DNA of 64,000 nucleotides from Chloroflexota bacterium (GTDB lineage: Bacteria > Chloroflexota > Anaerolineae > Aggregatilineales > Phototrophicaceae): NCBI GenBank assembly GCA_026708115.1, contig JAPOVL010000048.1, positions 1 to 64,000 of the forward strand. The letters run 5' to 3'. The position numbers were made by a program, and so were the translations under genes. Below the pieces are notes generated by a model. That model ran no database searches and was not told the DNA's origin. It saw nothing but the letters and a program-made list of their open reading frames with translations. Within the stretch, counting starts at the first letter, position 1. Each line of letters starts with the position of its first letter. Positions 34,845 through 43,538 of the stretch are shown here, piece after piece.

Positions 34845-36650
34845 ATGCACATCAGTAACGGATTTATCATGGCCTTCCTGTCGCCGCATAAAAACAAAGC
34901 CGCTGAACTCGATCTGATCCTGGCGCGCTGGGAAAACCGCTACGAGTTGAGGCTCCTTTCAAGGACTGTGCCTCGCTCTTTGATCGTAGCGGCCATTGTC
35001 AGTCTCGTGGTTGGTGTTGCTGGTTATCTGTACTTCCGCTTGCGCGCCGAGCAACTCGCAGTGATTTCCGCCGCGCTGTTTGCCGGTGGTTTTCTTCTAA
35101 ACCTGATCAAAACGGCGATGTTCCCCCGCAGCCCACAGGAACGCGCGCGCTATTTTGATATCGAGTTCGGTTTGCAAGAACGCATATCCACAGCCCTGGA
35201 GCTGATGTCCGGCCGCTTGAGAACTCACCCGGAGATTGAATCGAGACAGATCGCGGATGCCTTGGTCCATGCGCGGCAGATCAACGCGCGGGACTCGATT
35301 CCGCTGGACTTTCGGCCACGCGAGTTGACTCTCATGTGCATATTGCTTCTGGCGGTGCTATTGGTGATTGCGCTGCCTCTAGTCACCGGGCAGTATCCGG
35401 TCGTCGCGGCGCCTTCAGTCACTTTGGAGGAGCCGATTGAAGAAGTGCGCGAGATCATCGAGACGGTTGCCAAAGACACTGACCTGGACGATATCGACCG
35501 GCGCGAGTTACTTGATGCGCTTGAGGTTGCTCTGGAACGCCTGGAAGAAGAGGATATCAGCGAGGAAGAAGCCTTCGCCGCAATGAGCCAACTGGGCGCG
35601 GAGATTGAAGAGATCGAAAACCAACTCGAAGAAACGATTGATTTGGACCAATCCGCGCTGGAAGCAGCGGCTGCCGCCTTGAAAGATTTTTTCCCGCCCT
35701 CCGACAACGAGCCCGCTGCAAACGAAGAGGGGCAGCCATCGACGGGTTTTGATGACCTGTCAAATGCGCTTGAGGAAATGGGGCAACAGGCGGGAGAAAT
35801 GAGCTCGGAAGAGGCGCAGGCGCTGGCGCAAGCCTTGCAAGATGCCGCGGATGAATTGGCCGAGACGAATCCTGAATTGTCGCAGCGCTTGCGTGAGATG
35901 GCGGAAGCGCTGGAAGAAGGCGCAAGCGAAAACTTGCAGGAATCCCTCGAACAGGCGCAGCAAGAGCTGTCGCAAGAGCAGCAGCAGCAAGAGGGGAACC
36001 AAAACGCGCAAAACATGCTGCAGGAACAGGGCGAGCGCGCGCAGGAAGCCGCCGACGGAATCGGCCGTCAAGAGGCGGAACAACAACAAGAGATGACCGA
36101 CCCGCGGCAGGGCCAATCCGAATTGTCTGAATCGGGCCAGCAGCAAGCGGGCCAGGAAAGCAGCCAGCAGTCGGATTCCGCCCAACAGCGCGCCAATCAA
36201 GGTGAACAGCGGTCCGATCGAAACAGTCCCGGTGAGGGGGAGAACGCGAGCGTGAGCCGCGACAGCCGCTCATCCGGCGCCGGCGCCGGCGAAGGCGAAC
36301 CGAGCAACCGCAGCCTGGCAGGCGCCGCGGGGGAAGACCAGGGCGCGGATACCGACAATCGCACCAGGGGCACAGGCGAAATCCAATACGAAGTGATCTA
36401 CAGCCCTAGGGGCATCAGCGGCGGTGGCGCTGAGGAAATCCGCCTTCGTACCGATGCCGGCGATCAGACGCTCAACGAAGGCGACTTTGATGACAACCCG
36501 CTGGGCGAATCGCGCGTGAGCTACGATACTGTCTTCAGCGAGTATCAGAATTCGGCCAATCGCGCCTTGGAAAGCGACTATGTACCGCTGGGTTTGCGCG
36601 ATGTGGTGCGGAACTATTTCACCTCGCTTGATCCAAACGGTTATCGCTAG
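34845..36650 (+). CDS. Membrane protein with long Gln/Glu-rich helical region
   Basis: 601 residues (an ATG at 34869 is an alternative start). Two membrane helices (~45-62 and 70-90) and a third (~165-187) are followed by some 300 residues rich in Glu, Gln, Ala and Ser. These form predicted coiled coils (residues ~195-420) and a disordered Ser/Gly/Arg stretch. A more ordered C-terminal segment ends in RDVVRNYFTSL. I do not recognise it; the layout recalls DUF4175-type proteins often found near MoxR/VWA genes, but no such genes are adjacent. Its last 4 bases overlap the convergent GNAT gene. Confidence 0.65.
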   Translation: MHISNGFIMAFLSPHKNKAAELDLILARWENRYELRLLSRTVPRSLIVAAIVSLVVGVAGYLYFRLRAEQLAVISAALFAGGFLLNLIKTAMFPRSPQERARYFDIEFGLQERISTALELMSGRLRTHPEIESRQIADALVHARQINARDSIPLDFRPRELTLMCILLLAVLLVIALPLVTGQYPVVAAPSVTLEEPIEEVREIIETVAKDTDLDDIDRRELLDALEVALERLEEEDISEEEAFAAMSQLGAEIEEIENQLEETIDLDQSALEAAAAALKDFFPPSDNEPAANEEGQPSTGFDDLSNALEEMGQQAGEMSSEEAQALAQALQDAADELAETNPELSQRLREMAEALEEGASENLQESLEQAQQELSQEQQQQEGNQNAQNMLQEQGERAQEAADGIGRQEAEQQQEMTDPRQGQSELSESGQQQAGQESSQQSDSAQQRANQGEQRSDRNSPGEGENASVSRDSRSSGAGAGEGEPSNRSLAGAAGEDQGADTDNRTRGTGEIQYEVIYSPRGISGGGAEEIRLRTDAGDQTLNEGDFDDNPLGESRVSYDTVFSEYQNSANRALESDYVPLGLRDVVRNYFTSLDPNGYR

Positions 36651-37267
36651 CTTGGCCCTACTGGCTTTGCCAGGCGCAGGACGCGCCAGCGTTCATTTTC
36701 AATACGCACTTCCTTTGACGCGCTGATTTGCTCGAAGCCCGCTTGCTGATAGGCCGCGCGCGCTATCGTGTTGTGTTCGTCGACGTCCAGCGCCAGACGC
36801 GAGCAGCGCGCTTGCCTGGCAAGATGACTGGCATGATTGAGCAGGGTCTTGCTGTGCCCGCGGCCGCGGCGCTGTGGATAGACAGCGAGAAAGGCAATGT
36901 AATAATCCCCTTCCAGCAGGTTCTCGCCAATAAAGCCCAGGATGTCTCGCAACAGGATGGTGGCGGCCAGAAAGCGGAAGATCTGCAGCCGGGCATATTT
37001 CAAATAGAGCCAGTTTGTTCGCGGCGCATAGTCGCGCGCGGCGGTCGCCGAATAGGCGTGGAGCATGCCGGCAATTGCAGAGTCCTCTTGCAAGAAAGTG
37101 GTATGAGTATGGCCGTTAAGATTGTCGGCCTGCAAGTACATGGATTTCAGCGCGGCATGCGCTCTGCCGCCGAAGAGATCTGTGAAGACTTTGTCGCCAG
37201 CCATCTGCGCGAGTTGCGCAAAATGATCGGCATTATCAGGTGTTGGGCGGGCGGGGATCAGTTTCAC
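36647..37267 (-). CDS. GNAT family N-acetyltransferase
   Basis: About 206 residues if translation starts at GTG 37267. Longer frames would run over the divergent amidohydrolase promoter and start, so I reject them; TTG 37288 is another option. LAVYPQRRGRGHSKTLL is the acetyl-CoA pyrophosphate-binding motif A, and LDVDEHNTIARAAYQQAGF is motif B. The acceptor is unknown (small molecule or protein). The start is uncertain for lack of a ribosome site. Confidence 0.8.
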   Translation of the reverse strand: MKLIPARPTPDNADHFAQLAQMAGDKVFTDLFGGRAHAALKSMYLQADNLNGHTHTTFLQEDSAIAGMLHAYSATAARDYAPRTNWLYLKYARLQIFRFLAATILLRDILGFIGENLLEGDYYIAFLAVYPQRRGRGHSKTLLNHASHLARQARCSRLALDVDEHNTIARAAYQQAGFEQISASKEVRIENERWRVLRLAKPVGPS

Positions 37268-37350
37268 TTGATGTATCGCGTTGCGCAAATTGAGTGGCGG
37301 ACGTCTGTTATAATCCACAATCGTGGCTGTCTGCGCAAGGGTGCAGGGTG

Positions 37351-38685
37351 ATGGTTGATCTGCTGATACGCAATGTTGATGTGTTGCAAATTCAGGGCGA
37401 AGTTGCTTCGGTAGTGCAGAGCCAGGATATTTTGGTTTTCGGCAATCGGATAAGCGCCATTCAGCGCAGCGGCAGGCTTGATCCTTCGCATGCTCGGAAT
37501 GTGGTTGAAGGGAACGGGCATTTGGCAATGCCCGGTTTTATCAATGCGCATGCCCATGTGCCGATGGTCTTGTGGCGCGGCCTGGGCGAGGACGTCAACC
37601 TGGAAAGCTGGTTCAACGACTATATCTGGCATCTGGAAGCCAACCTCGAAGCAGAGGAGGTCTTCTGGGGCATGCAACTCGGCTTGCTGGAGATGATCGA
37701 AGCGGGAATCACGGCGGTCAGTGATCACTATTGGCACATGGACTACGCCGCTCGCGCCGTGGAGCGGGCCGGCACGCGCGCCCTTTTGGGGCAAGCGATG
37801 TTCGGCAGCAACGGCATGGAGCAGATTGAAGAGACGGCAGCTTTTGCGGCCCGCTGGCAGAACCAGGCAGGTGGACGAATCCGCACAATTCTCGCGCCGC
37901 ACGCCCCGTATACCTGCGACGATGGCTTTCTGACCGCCAGCGCCAGGCAAGCCGAGCGGATCGGCAGCGGCATTCACATCCATGTCGCGGAAACGGTCGA
38001 ACAGACGCAAGCCAGCCTGGCAAAGCGCGGCCTAACGCCGATCGAAGTCTTGCAGCACTGCGGCATCTTCAACGTGCCGACTATATTGGCGCATGCCGTC
38101 GGCGCGACATCGGCCGACCTGGAAACCCTGGCCGAGCTCGCGCAGCCGACGGGCATTGCCCATTGTCCCAAGACCTATGCCAAGCTGGCGATGGGCGTGC
38201 CGAATCTGGTGGAAGCGCGCAAGATGGGCATATCCATTGGCTTGGGCACAGATGGCGCTGTTAGCAACAACACCCTTGATCTCTGGGAAGCGATGAGACT
38301 GACGGCCATGGGGCAGAAACAGCTTACAGGGGATGCGGAGAATCTTAGCATCCCGCAAGCGCTGACTATCGCCAGCAAAGAAAGCGCCAAGGTCTACGGG
38401 CAAGGCGATGAACTGGGAGATTTAGCCGAGGGCAAGCTGGCTGATATCATCCTGGTGGATTTGAGCGGGACGCATCATTTGCCGCTCAACAGCGTCACTG
38501 CCAGCCTGGTCTATAACGCGCGCGCCGGTGATGTGCGCACGGTGATCTGTGATGGGCGGATTATCATGCGGGAGCGGGAGCACTTGACGCTCGACAAAGG
38601 CGAGATCATGGAGAACATCCTGCCGCGCATGGCGCGCCTGCGCCGTCGCGATAATGTCGGCGGCATCCAGCGTTACAACCCCTGA
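37351..38685 (+). CDS. MtaD/TrzA-type amidohydrolase (SAH/MTA deaminase-like)
   Basis: 444 residues; AAGGG (37337-37341) lies 9 bases before ATG 37351. PGFINAHAHVPM carries the HxH metal ligands; HAPYTC, IHIHVAE, ILAHAV and GTDGAVSNN complete the mononuclear amidohydrolase site. This combination is typical of 5'-methylthioadenosine / S-adenosylhomocysteine deaminases and chlorohydrolases of the TrzA group. Deamination of an adenosine derivative is the likeliest reaction. It is transcribed divergently from the GNAT gene. Confidence 0.88.
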   Translation: MVDLLIRNVDVLQIQGEVASVVQSQDILVFGNRISAIQRSGRLDPSHARNVVEGNGHLAMPGFINAHAHVPMVLWRGLGEDVNLESWFNDYIWHLEANLEAEEVFWGMQLGLLEMIEAGITAVSDHYWHMDYAARAVERAGTRALLGQAMFGSNGMEQIEETAAFAARWQNQAGGRIRTILAPHAPYTCDDGFLTASARQAERIGSGIHIHVAETVEQTQASLAKRGLTPIEVLQHCGIFNVPTILAHAVGATSADLETLAELAQPTGIAHCPKTYAKLAMGVPNLVEARKMGISIGLGTDGAVSNNTLDLWEAMRLTAMGQKQLTGDAENLSIPQALTIASKESAKVYGQGDELGDLAEGKLADIILVDLSGTHHLPLNSVTASLVYNARAGDVRTVICDGRIIMREREHLTLDKGEIMENILPRMARLRRRDNVGGIQRYNP

Positions 38686-38718
38686 GCCTTCGCGGCGCGC
38701 CACGTGATTATAGGCGGC

Positions 38719-39708
38719 TTAACGCGCCAACTTGATCACGTGGTTGAGCGCTGCCCGCAAGCTGCCTGGATCGGCTATGCCCTTGCCCGCGATGTCAAAG
38801 GCGGTGCCGTGCGCAGTCGTCGCGCCGATGACCGGCAGCCCCATCCATAGTGTGGCGATATCGCCGCGGGCTTGCAGCTTGCGCGCGATGTTCATTTGAT
38901 CGTGATACATGCAGACGACGCCATCGAAATCACCCTCAAGCGCCCGCTTGAAGACGATATCGGCTGGCACCGGTCCCGCGACATTCATGTCAGCGCGCAT
39001 GGCGTCGCGAACAGCCGGCGCGATCTCGTCAATTTCTTCGTGACCGAATAAGCCACCTTCACCGGCGTGCGGATTCAATGCCGCTACCGCGATCCGCGGC
39101 TGATCCTGTCCCAGCTTTGTCAAGACATGCTGCAAGTGCTCGATATAACGCAGGATCCGTTCGCGCTTGATATGAAATACGATGTCCTTAAAGGCGATAT
39201 GCTCTGTGACCGCCACTGCCCAGACAGGTCCAGCCGCGCCCAGGATAAAGGGTTCGGGACTGCCGGTGATATCGCCCAGGAAGTCGAGCTCATCGAAATA
39301 GTTGTAACCCGCCAGTCGAAAGGATTCCTTGTTCATGGGCGCCATGATCACGCCCTGCACGCGTGATTGCGCGGCTAGCTCGTAGGCGTATTGCAGGCAA
39401 GTCCCGGCCGCCTCTCCGCATTTGGCGTTAACTTGCGGCGGCGGGACGAGCCCCAACTCGAACCCGGGCGGCGACAGCACGTCAACGCATCCTGGCGCAA
39501 ATTCAGCATCCGCGAGTTCATCAATCGCGCGAAATCGTAGCGGCAAATTCAACGCGGCGGCGTTGTCGCGCATGACCTGGGCGTCGCCGATGATGAAGGG
39601 CCGGCAGCGTTTGTGCCAGTTTTCGTCAGACAGCAGCTTGACGATTATTTCGGGGCCGATGCCGGCTGGATCGCCCATGACGATTGAGATGGTAGGTCTT
39701 GGCGTCAT
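38719..39708 (-). CDS. pdxA: PdxA family 4-phosphohydroxythreonine/threonate dehydrogenase
   Basis: 329 residues with the family signatures MGDPAGIGPEI (11-21), ALNPHAGEGGLFGHEE (with substrate- and metal-binding His), VCMYHDQ and TTAHGTAFDIAGKG. PdxA makes the vitamin B6 precursor; the close relative PdxA2 degrades 4-phospho-threonate/erythronate. No other B6 gene is near, so either role is possible and the symbol denotes the family. It faces the amidohydrolase convergently across 33 bases. Confidence 0.9.
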   Translation of the reverse strand: MTPRPTISIVMGDPAGIGPEIIVKLLSDENWHKRCRPFIIGDAQVMRDNAAALNLPLRFRAIDELADAEFAPGCVDVLSPPGFELGLVPPPQVNAKCGEAAGTCLQYAYELAAQSRVQGVIMAPMNKESFRLAGYNYFDELDFLGDITGSPEPFILGAAGPVWAVAVTEHIAFKDIVFHIKRERILRYIEHLQHVLTKLGQDQPRIAVAALNPHAGEGGLFGHEEIDEIAPAVRDAMRADMNVAGPVPADIVFKRALEGDFDGVVCMYHDQMNIARKLQARGDIATLWMGLPVIGATTAHGTAFDIAGKGIADPGSLRAALNHVIKLAR

Positions 39709-39945
39709 TATCGGTCACAGACTCTTAAATTCGATCTATACCCCTATCCTAGCGACAATTGCACAAATCTACTAGCGAACTGATGAAGACGAGAGACCCG
39801 CAGCAAAAGCGCGACCTGATCGAGAATTCTCTCCTACGTTTGCCCTACGGCTGCATTGCTAGCGGGTTGCGACACTTGCTGCGGTCAATTAACCTTATCG
39901 ATACAGTAGCCGTGATTAGATGGCTAAAGGTTGAAAGGAACCGTT

Positions 39946-41103
39946 ATGTCGAGGCGCGGTCTAGCGATTGTAATATGCTTCGTCTTGTTGGCCCCGGGAT
40001 TGGCACAAGATTGGCATTACGATGAAAAGACAGAAATGAACTACAATTGCGAACTTGTAAACAGGCTCTATGACGATTATGGCGATGAAATCTTTATGAT
40101 GAAAGACGCCGATTTCGTTCGCAGTTTTGGGGACTTTTTGGTCATGTTGTTCGCCCTTTGCCTGCCAGAAGACGACAGGGTGATTGTCTTGGGAGCGCCG
40201 TCGGAAACCGATGCAGACAACGACGCAATCGTTGTGACTGACGCTGCCGAGGAGGCCGAGGATGCGCCCGAATCGGAGGCGGATACGGCGCTAGCAGCCG
40301 CCGTCGAATTGGACAATGAGCCCTGGTTTGACGCCGAACTCGTGAACGACAAGATGCACCGCCTTGATGAGGTTAATTGCAGCATTATGGTCATCGATCG
40401 CTTCCCCGACGATTTCAATGTCACCTATGGTGGTTTTCGCCAAGATGATATGTCTATCGATGTCTATCTGCCGGATGAAGAAGAACCGCTGAAGATGGAT
40501 CACACGCACAGGTATACCCTGAATATGGCTGGTATTGACGTGCCCTCGCGGACGGAATGGGCTCAGGGCGATAGCTTTCCCTATGGCAGGTATACAATAG
40601 AGGTAGTCGTCGACGACGAGCAGTATCGCTTTTGGTGGCTTCGGACTGAGGAATCGGAGGCATACCGAACAGTCGCCTTGACCTGCCTGCGCGCAGAAGA
40701 AGAGCTCGTGGACGGTTCGAGAGACGATAGCCAAGCGATTACCCGACTTATTGATGGCGAGACGCACAAGTTCGAAGGAACTGATTGCTTCCTGGTGACA
40801 AGCGACTACTACGAAGAGGATTTTAATGTCATCATCGCCGGTGAGGATCACTCACAAGTTGCCGTCGAAATCGTTTTCCCGGAAGAGAGAGATCCTCGGC
40901 CAATGGATTCGACAACTACCAATACTGCTGATGACGGACGGACCTATCGTGTTGAATGGATCGTCGGCGAATCCTTTCCGCTCGGCCAATACACCGTGAA
41001 TGTCACGATTGACGAGCAAGCATTCAGTGTGATTTGGGACAGACAAGACGTCCTGTACAGTACGATTTGGATAGGGTGCCAGATACTTGACGACGAGGAC
41101 TAG
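39946..41103 (+). CDS. Secreted acidic protein with two repeated domains
   Basis: 385 residues; AAAGGAA lies about 5 bases before ATG 39946. A short signal peptide ends near GLAQ. After an acidic linker (TDAAEEAEDAPESEADTA) come two related domains (~130-240 and ~260-385). Both contain a Cys, the pattern DDFNVTYGG / EDFNVIIAG, a PLKMD / PRPMD box, and SFPYGRYTIEVV / SFPLGQYTVNVT. The shape suggests Ig-like beta-sandwich domains with a Cys pair each. No enzymatic motif seen; function unknown. Confidence 0.65.
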   Translation: MSRRGLAIVICFVLLAPGLAQDWHYDEKTEMNYNCELVNRLYDDYGDEIFMMKDADFVRSFGDFLVMLFALCLPEDDRVIVLGAPSETDADNDAIVVTDAAEEAEDAPESEADTALAAAVELDNEPWFDAELVNDKMHRLDEVNCSIMVIDRFPDDFNVTYGGFRQDDMSIDVYLPDEEEPLKMDHTHRYTLNMAGIDVPSRTEWAQGDSFPYGRYTIEVVVDDEQYRFWWLRTEESEAYRTVALTCLRAEEELVDGSRDDSQAITRLIDGETHKFEGTDCFLVTSDYYEEDFNVIIAGEDHSQVAVEIVFPEERDPRPMDSTTTNTADDGRTYRVEWIVGESFPLGQYTVNVTIDEQAFSVIWDRQDVLYSTIWIGCQILDDED

Positions 41104-41168
41104 CGCTGGCAATTGCCGATCATTTGGCGTAAGATATTGGTGAAACTTGGTTTTGTCAGGTATGCGAC

Positions 41169-41846
41169 ATGTTTAACGCCGACAACGCCCTACAAGTCAT
41201 CGCCTGTATCGTCACTAGCTATTTGATCGGCTCCTTCCCCACCGCCTATTTCGTTGGCAAGGCCCGTAATGTCAATATCTTCGAGGTAGGCAGCGGCAAT
41301 ATGGGTGGCACCAATGTCGCGCGGGCCGTGGGTAGAGGCTGGGCGATCTTCACTGGGTTGGTTGACGTCTCCAAAGGCGTCTTCGCCGTCTGGCTGGCGC
41401 GAGATGTCATCTTGCCGGAGCAGATCGGCGTGGCGACATCCATCTCCGCGACCAGCGTCGTTGTCGGGCACAATTGGTCCTTGTTCGCGACCATACTGAC
41501 CGCGTCGATCAAGGAGGGCAAGTTGCGTTTGATCGTGCGGGGCGGCAAGGGCGCGGCGACCGCATTTGGCGCTATGATGATGATCCAACCTTTTCAGAGC
41601 CTGGTTGCCGCGGCCATTGGCATCGTTATTATTTCGCGCACGCGTTATGTATCGCTGGGCGTCTTGATCGGTTTCGCTGTCGCCAATGTCTGGCTCATCC
41701 TCTTGGTTGGCACCGAATTCCAGAAACCGATCCTGCTGGTCTATGCGGTTGCGCTCAGCGCCATGCTGTTGCTTCGGCACTGGGGCAATGTGCAGCGCTT
41801 GCTAGCGGGGACCGAGCGACGCCTGGGCGAGCAAGTCTCGAGTTGA
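41169..41846 (+). CDS. plsY: Glycerol-3-phosphate acyltransferase PlsY
   Basis: 225 residues, polytopic. Motif 1 GSGNMGGTN (41-49; the consensus is GSGNxGATN), GHNWS (100-104) and GGKGAATAFG (125-134) are the three PlsY signatures. It transfers the acyl group from acyl-phosphate to glycerol-3-phosphate, the first step of phospholipid synthesis. Map follows 95 bases later on the same strand. Confidence 0.9.
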   Translation: MFNADNALQVIACIVTSYLIGSFPTAYFVGKARNVNIFEVGSGNMGGTNVARAVGRGWAIFTGLVDVSKGVFAVWLARDVILPEQIGVATSISATSVVVGHNWSLFATILTASIKEGKLRLIVRGGKGAATAFGAMMMIQPFQSLVAAAIGIVIISRTRYVSLGVLIGFAVANVWLILLVGTEFQKPILLVYAVALSAMLLLRHWGNVQRLLAGTERRLGEQVSS

Positions 41847-41941
41847 ATTTTGCTTCAAGCTAATCTATCCTCGCATTCGGCCATTTTCATTAAAGAGGGT
41901 GTCATCGCGCAGTTTCCGACATTTTCGAGTTGGGTTGTGAC

Positions 41942-42703
41942 ATGCAGATCAAATCCGAACAAGACTTGCGCGGCATGCGACGCATCGGAGAAATCTGCGG
42001 CTTGACGCTCAAACTGATGCTGGACCGGGCGGAAGCCGGCATGAGCACCCGCGACCTCGACGATATCGGGCGCGACTTCCTCAAGAGCGTCGGGGCAACT
42101 TCGGCGCCGATCAGCGCCTATCGCTTCCCTGGATTCACCTGCATAAGCCTCAATGACGAAGCGGCGCATGGCGTCCCGCGCAAGGACCGCTTGATCCATG
42201 AAGGCGACTTGCTCAACGTGGATGTGTCCGCCGTGCTGGAAGACTACTGGGGCGATACTGGCGCGACTATCATTGTGCCGCCGGCGCGCCCTGCGCTGGA
42301 CAGACTTTGCCGCGTCACGCGCCGCGCCTTGTACATGTCAATCGAGATGGCGCGCCCGGGGCAACGCGCCAATGCCATCGGCAAGGCGGTGGAGAGATAC
42401 GCCAGAAAAAACGGCTACCGTACTCTGCGTCAATTGGGCGGGCACGGCGTCGGCCGCCATATTCATGAGAAGCCCTCTATTCCCAATTTCTACAACAGAC
42501 GCAACCGCGATGTGCTAAAAGACGGCATGGTGGTCACGCTGGAACCCTTCTTCAATACGGGTCGCGGTCGTATCAAAACCGAAGACGACGGCTGGACCTT
42601 GCGCACGGTCGATGGCAGCGTCTCGGCACAATACGAGCACACCGTCATCATCAATGGCGATGAACCGATTTTGGTGACCAAAGTCGACAACGGTTACGTC
42701 TGA
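41942..42703 (+). CDS. map: Methionine aminopeptidase, type I
   Basis: 253 residues from ATG 41942 (a TTG 12 bases upstream is less likely). Substrate His H76 and metal ligands D94, D105, H168, E201 and E232 are all present in their motifs (AAHGVP, NVDVSA, GDTGAT, GGHGVGRHIHE, TLEPF, AQYEHTV). It removes the initiator Met. The VOC gene starts 28 bases downstream and is probably co-transcribed. Confidence 0.95.
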   Translation: MQIKSEQDLRGMRRIGEICGLTLKLMLDRAEAGMSTRDLDDIGRDFLKSVGATSAPISAYRFPGFTCISLNDEAAHGVPRKDRLIHEGDLLNVDVSAVLEDYWGDTGATIIVPPARPALDRLCRVTRRALYMSIEMARPGQRANAIGKAVERYARKNGYRTLRQLGGHGVGRHIHEKPSIPNFYNRRNRDVLKDGMVVTLEPFFNTGRGRIKTEDDGWTLRTVDGSVSAQYEHTVIINGDEPILVTKVDNGYV

Positions 42704-42731
42704 TCAATTCGTCCGCGAAAGGGCAGCGCTT

Positions 42732-43502
42732 ATGATCCTCGGCATCGACCATATCGTCATCGCGGTGCGCAGGCTCGATTCCGCGATGGAAAGGTATCGC
42801 CGTCTCGGCTTCAGCGTTGTGGAAGGCGGGACGCATCCTTACGGATCACATAATGCACTGATCGGCTTTGAAGACGGCTCGTATATTGAGTTGCTGGGCT
42901 TCTATGAAGAGAGCCCGGCGCATCCCTGGTGGGCTCTGCTGCACGGGCGCGGCGGAGGCTTGATCGACTTTTGCATGGCGACCGACGATATCCGCGCCGA
43001 TCTGGCGGCCTTTCGCGCGCAGGGCGTCGAGGCGAGCGATCTGACCGAAGGCGGGCGAGCGCGTCCTGACGGCTACGAGGTTAAGTGGATCAACAACAAA
43101 GTCGGCGGCGCTTTTCAGGGTCTCATGCCTTTCATCATTGAGGACGTCACGCCGCGCGCGCAGCGACTGCCGAGCGAAACGACGCACGCCAACGGCGTGA
43201 CCGGCATCCATTGCCTCGGCTTGGCTACGGCAGACGCGCGGCGATACGCCGCTATCATGGGCGCCGTGTTGGGGCAAGAAGGGCAAACTTTCTTGGACGA
43301 TGAGTTGGGCGCGTCGGGAATCCGCTTCGAGGTGGGTTCGCATGTGCTGGAATATCTGTCGCCGAGAGATTCGTCAAGTCCGTTGCAGGCACATCTGGCG
43401 GGGAATCGTCCGGCGCCCTACGGCGTGAGTTTCAAGGCGAGGGGTCCGTCCGCGAGTTTTGAGCCCGAGCGGGCTGAAGGCGTTCGGATTAAGTTGATCT
43501 AA
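42732..43502 (+). CDS. VOC family protein (Glyoxalase_3-like)
   Basis: 256 residues. IDHIVIAVRRLDSAMERYRRLGF opens a VOC fold with a metal-ligand His, YIELLGFYE supplies a Glu, and a second half has GVTGIHCLGL and VLEYLSP. This is the Glyoxalase-like group in which two half-domains form one site. The substrate is unknown. It follows map on the same strand. Confidence 0.78.
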   Translation: MILGIDHIVIAVRRLDSAMERYRRLGFSVVEGGTHPYGSHNALIGFEDGSYIELLGFYEESPAHPWWALLHGRGGGLIDFCMATDDIRADLAAFRAQGVEASDLTEGGRARPDGYEVKWINNKVGGAFQGLMPFIIEDVTPRAQRLPSETTHANGVTGIHCLGLATADARRYAAIMGAVLGQEGQTFLDDELGASGIRFEVGSHVLEYLSPRDSSSPLQAHLAGNRPAPYGVSFKARGPSASFEPERAEGVRIKLI

Positions 43503-43538
43503 ACCTGTGCCTTGGCGTTTATCTTCTGCGATCGAGCG

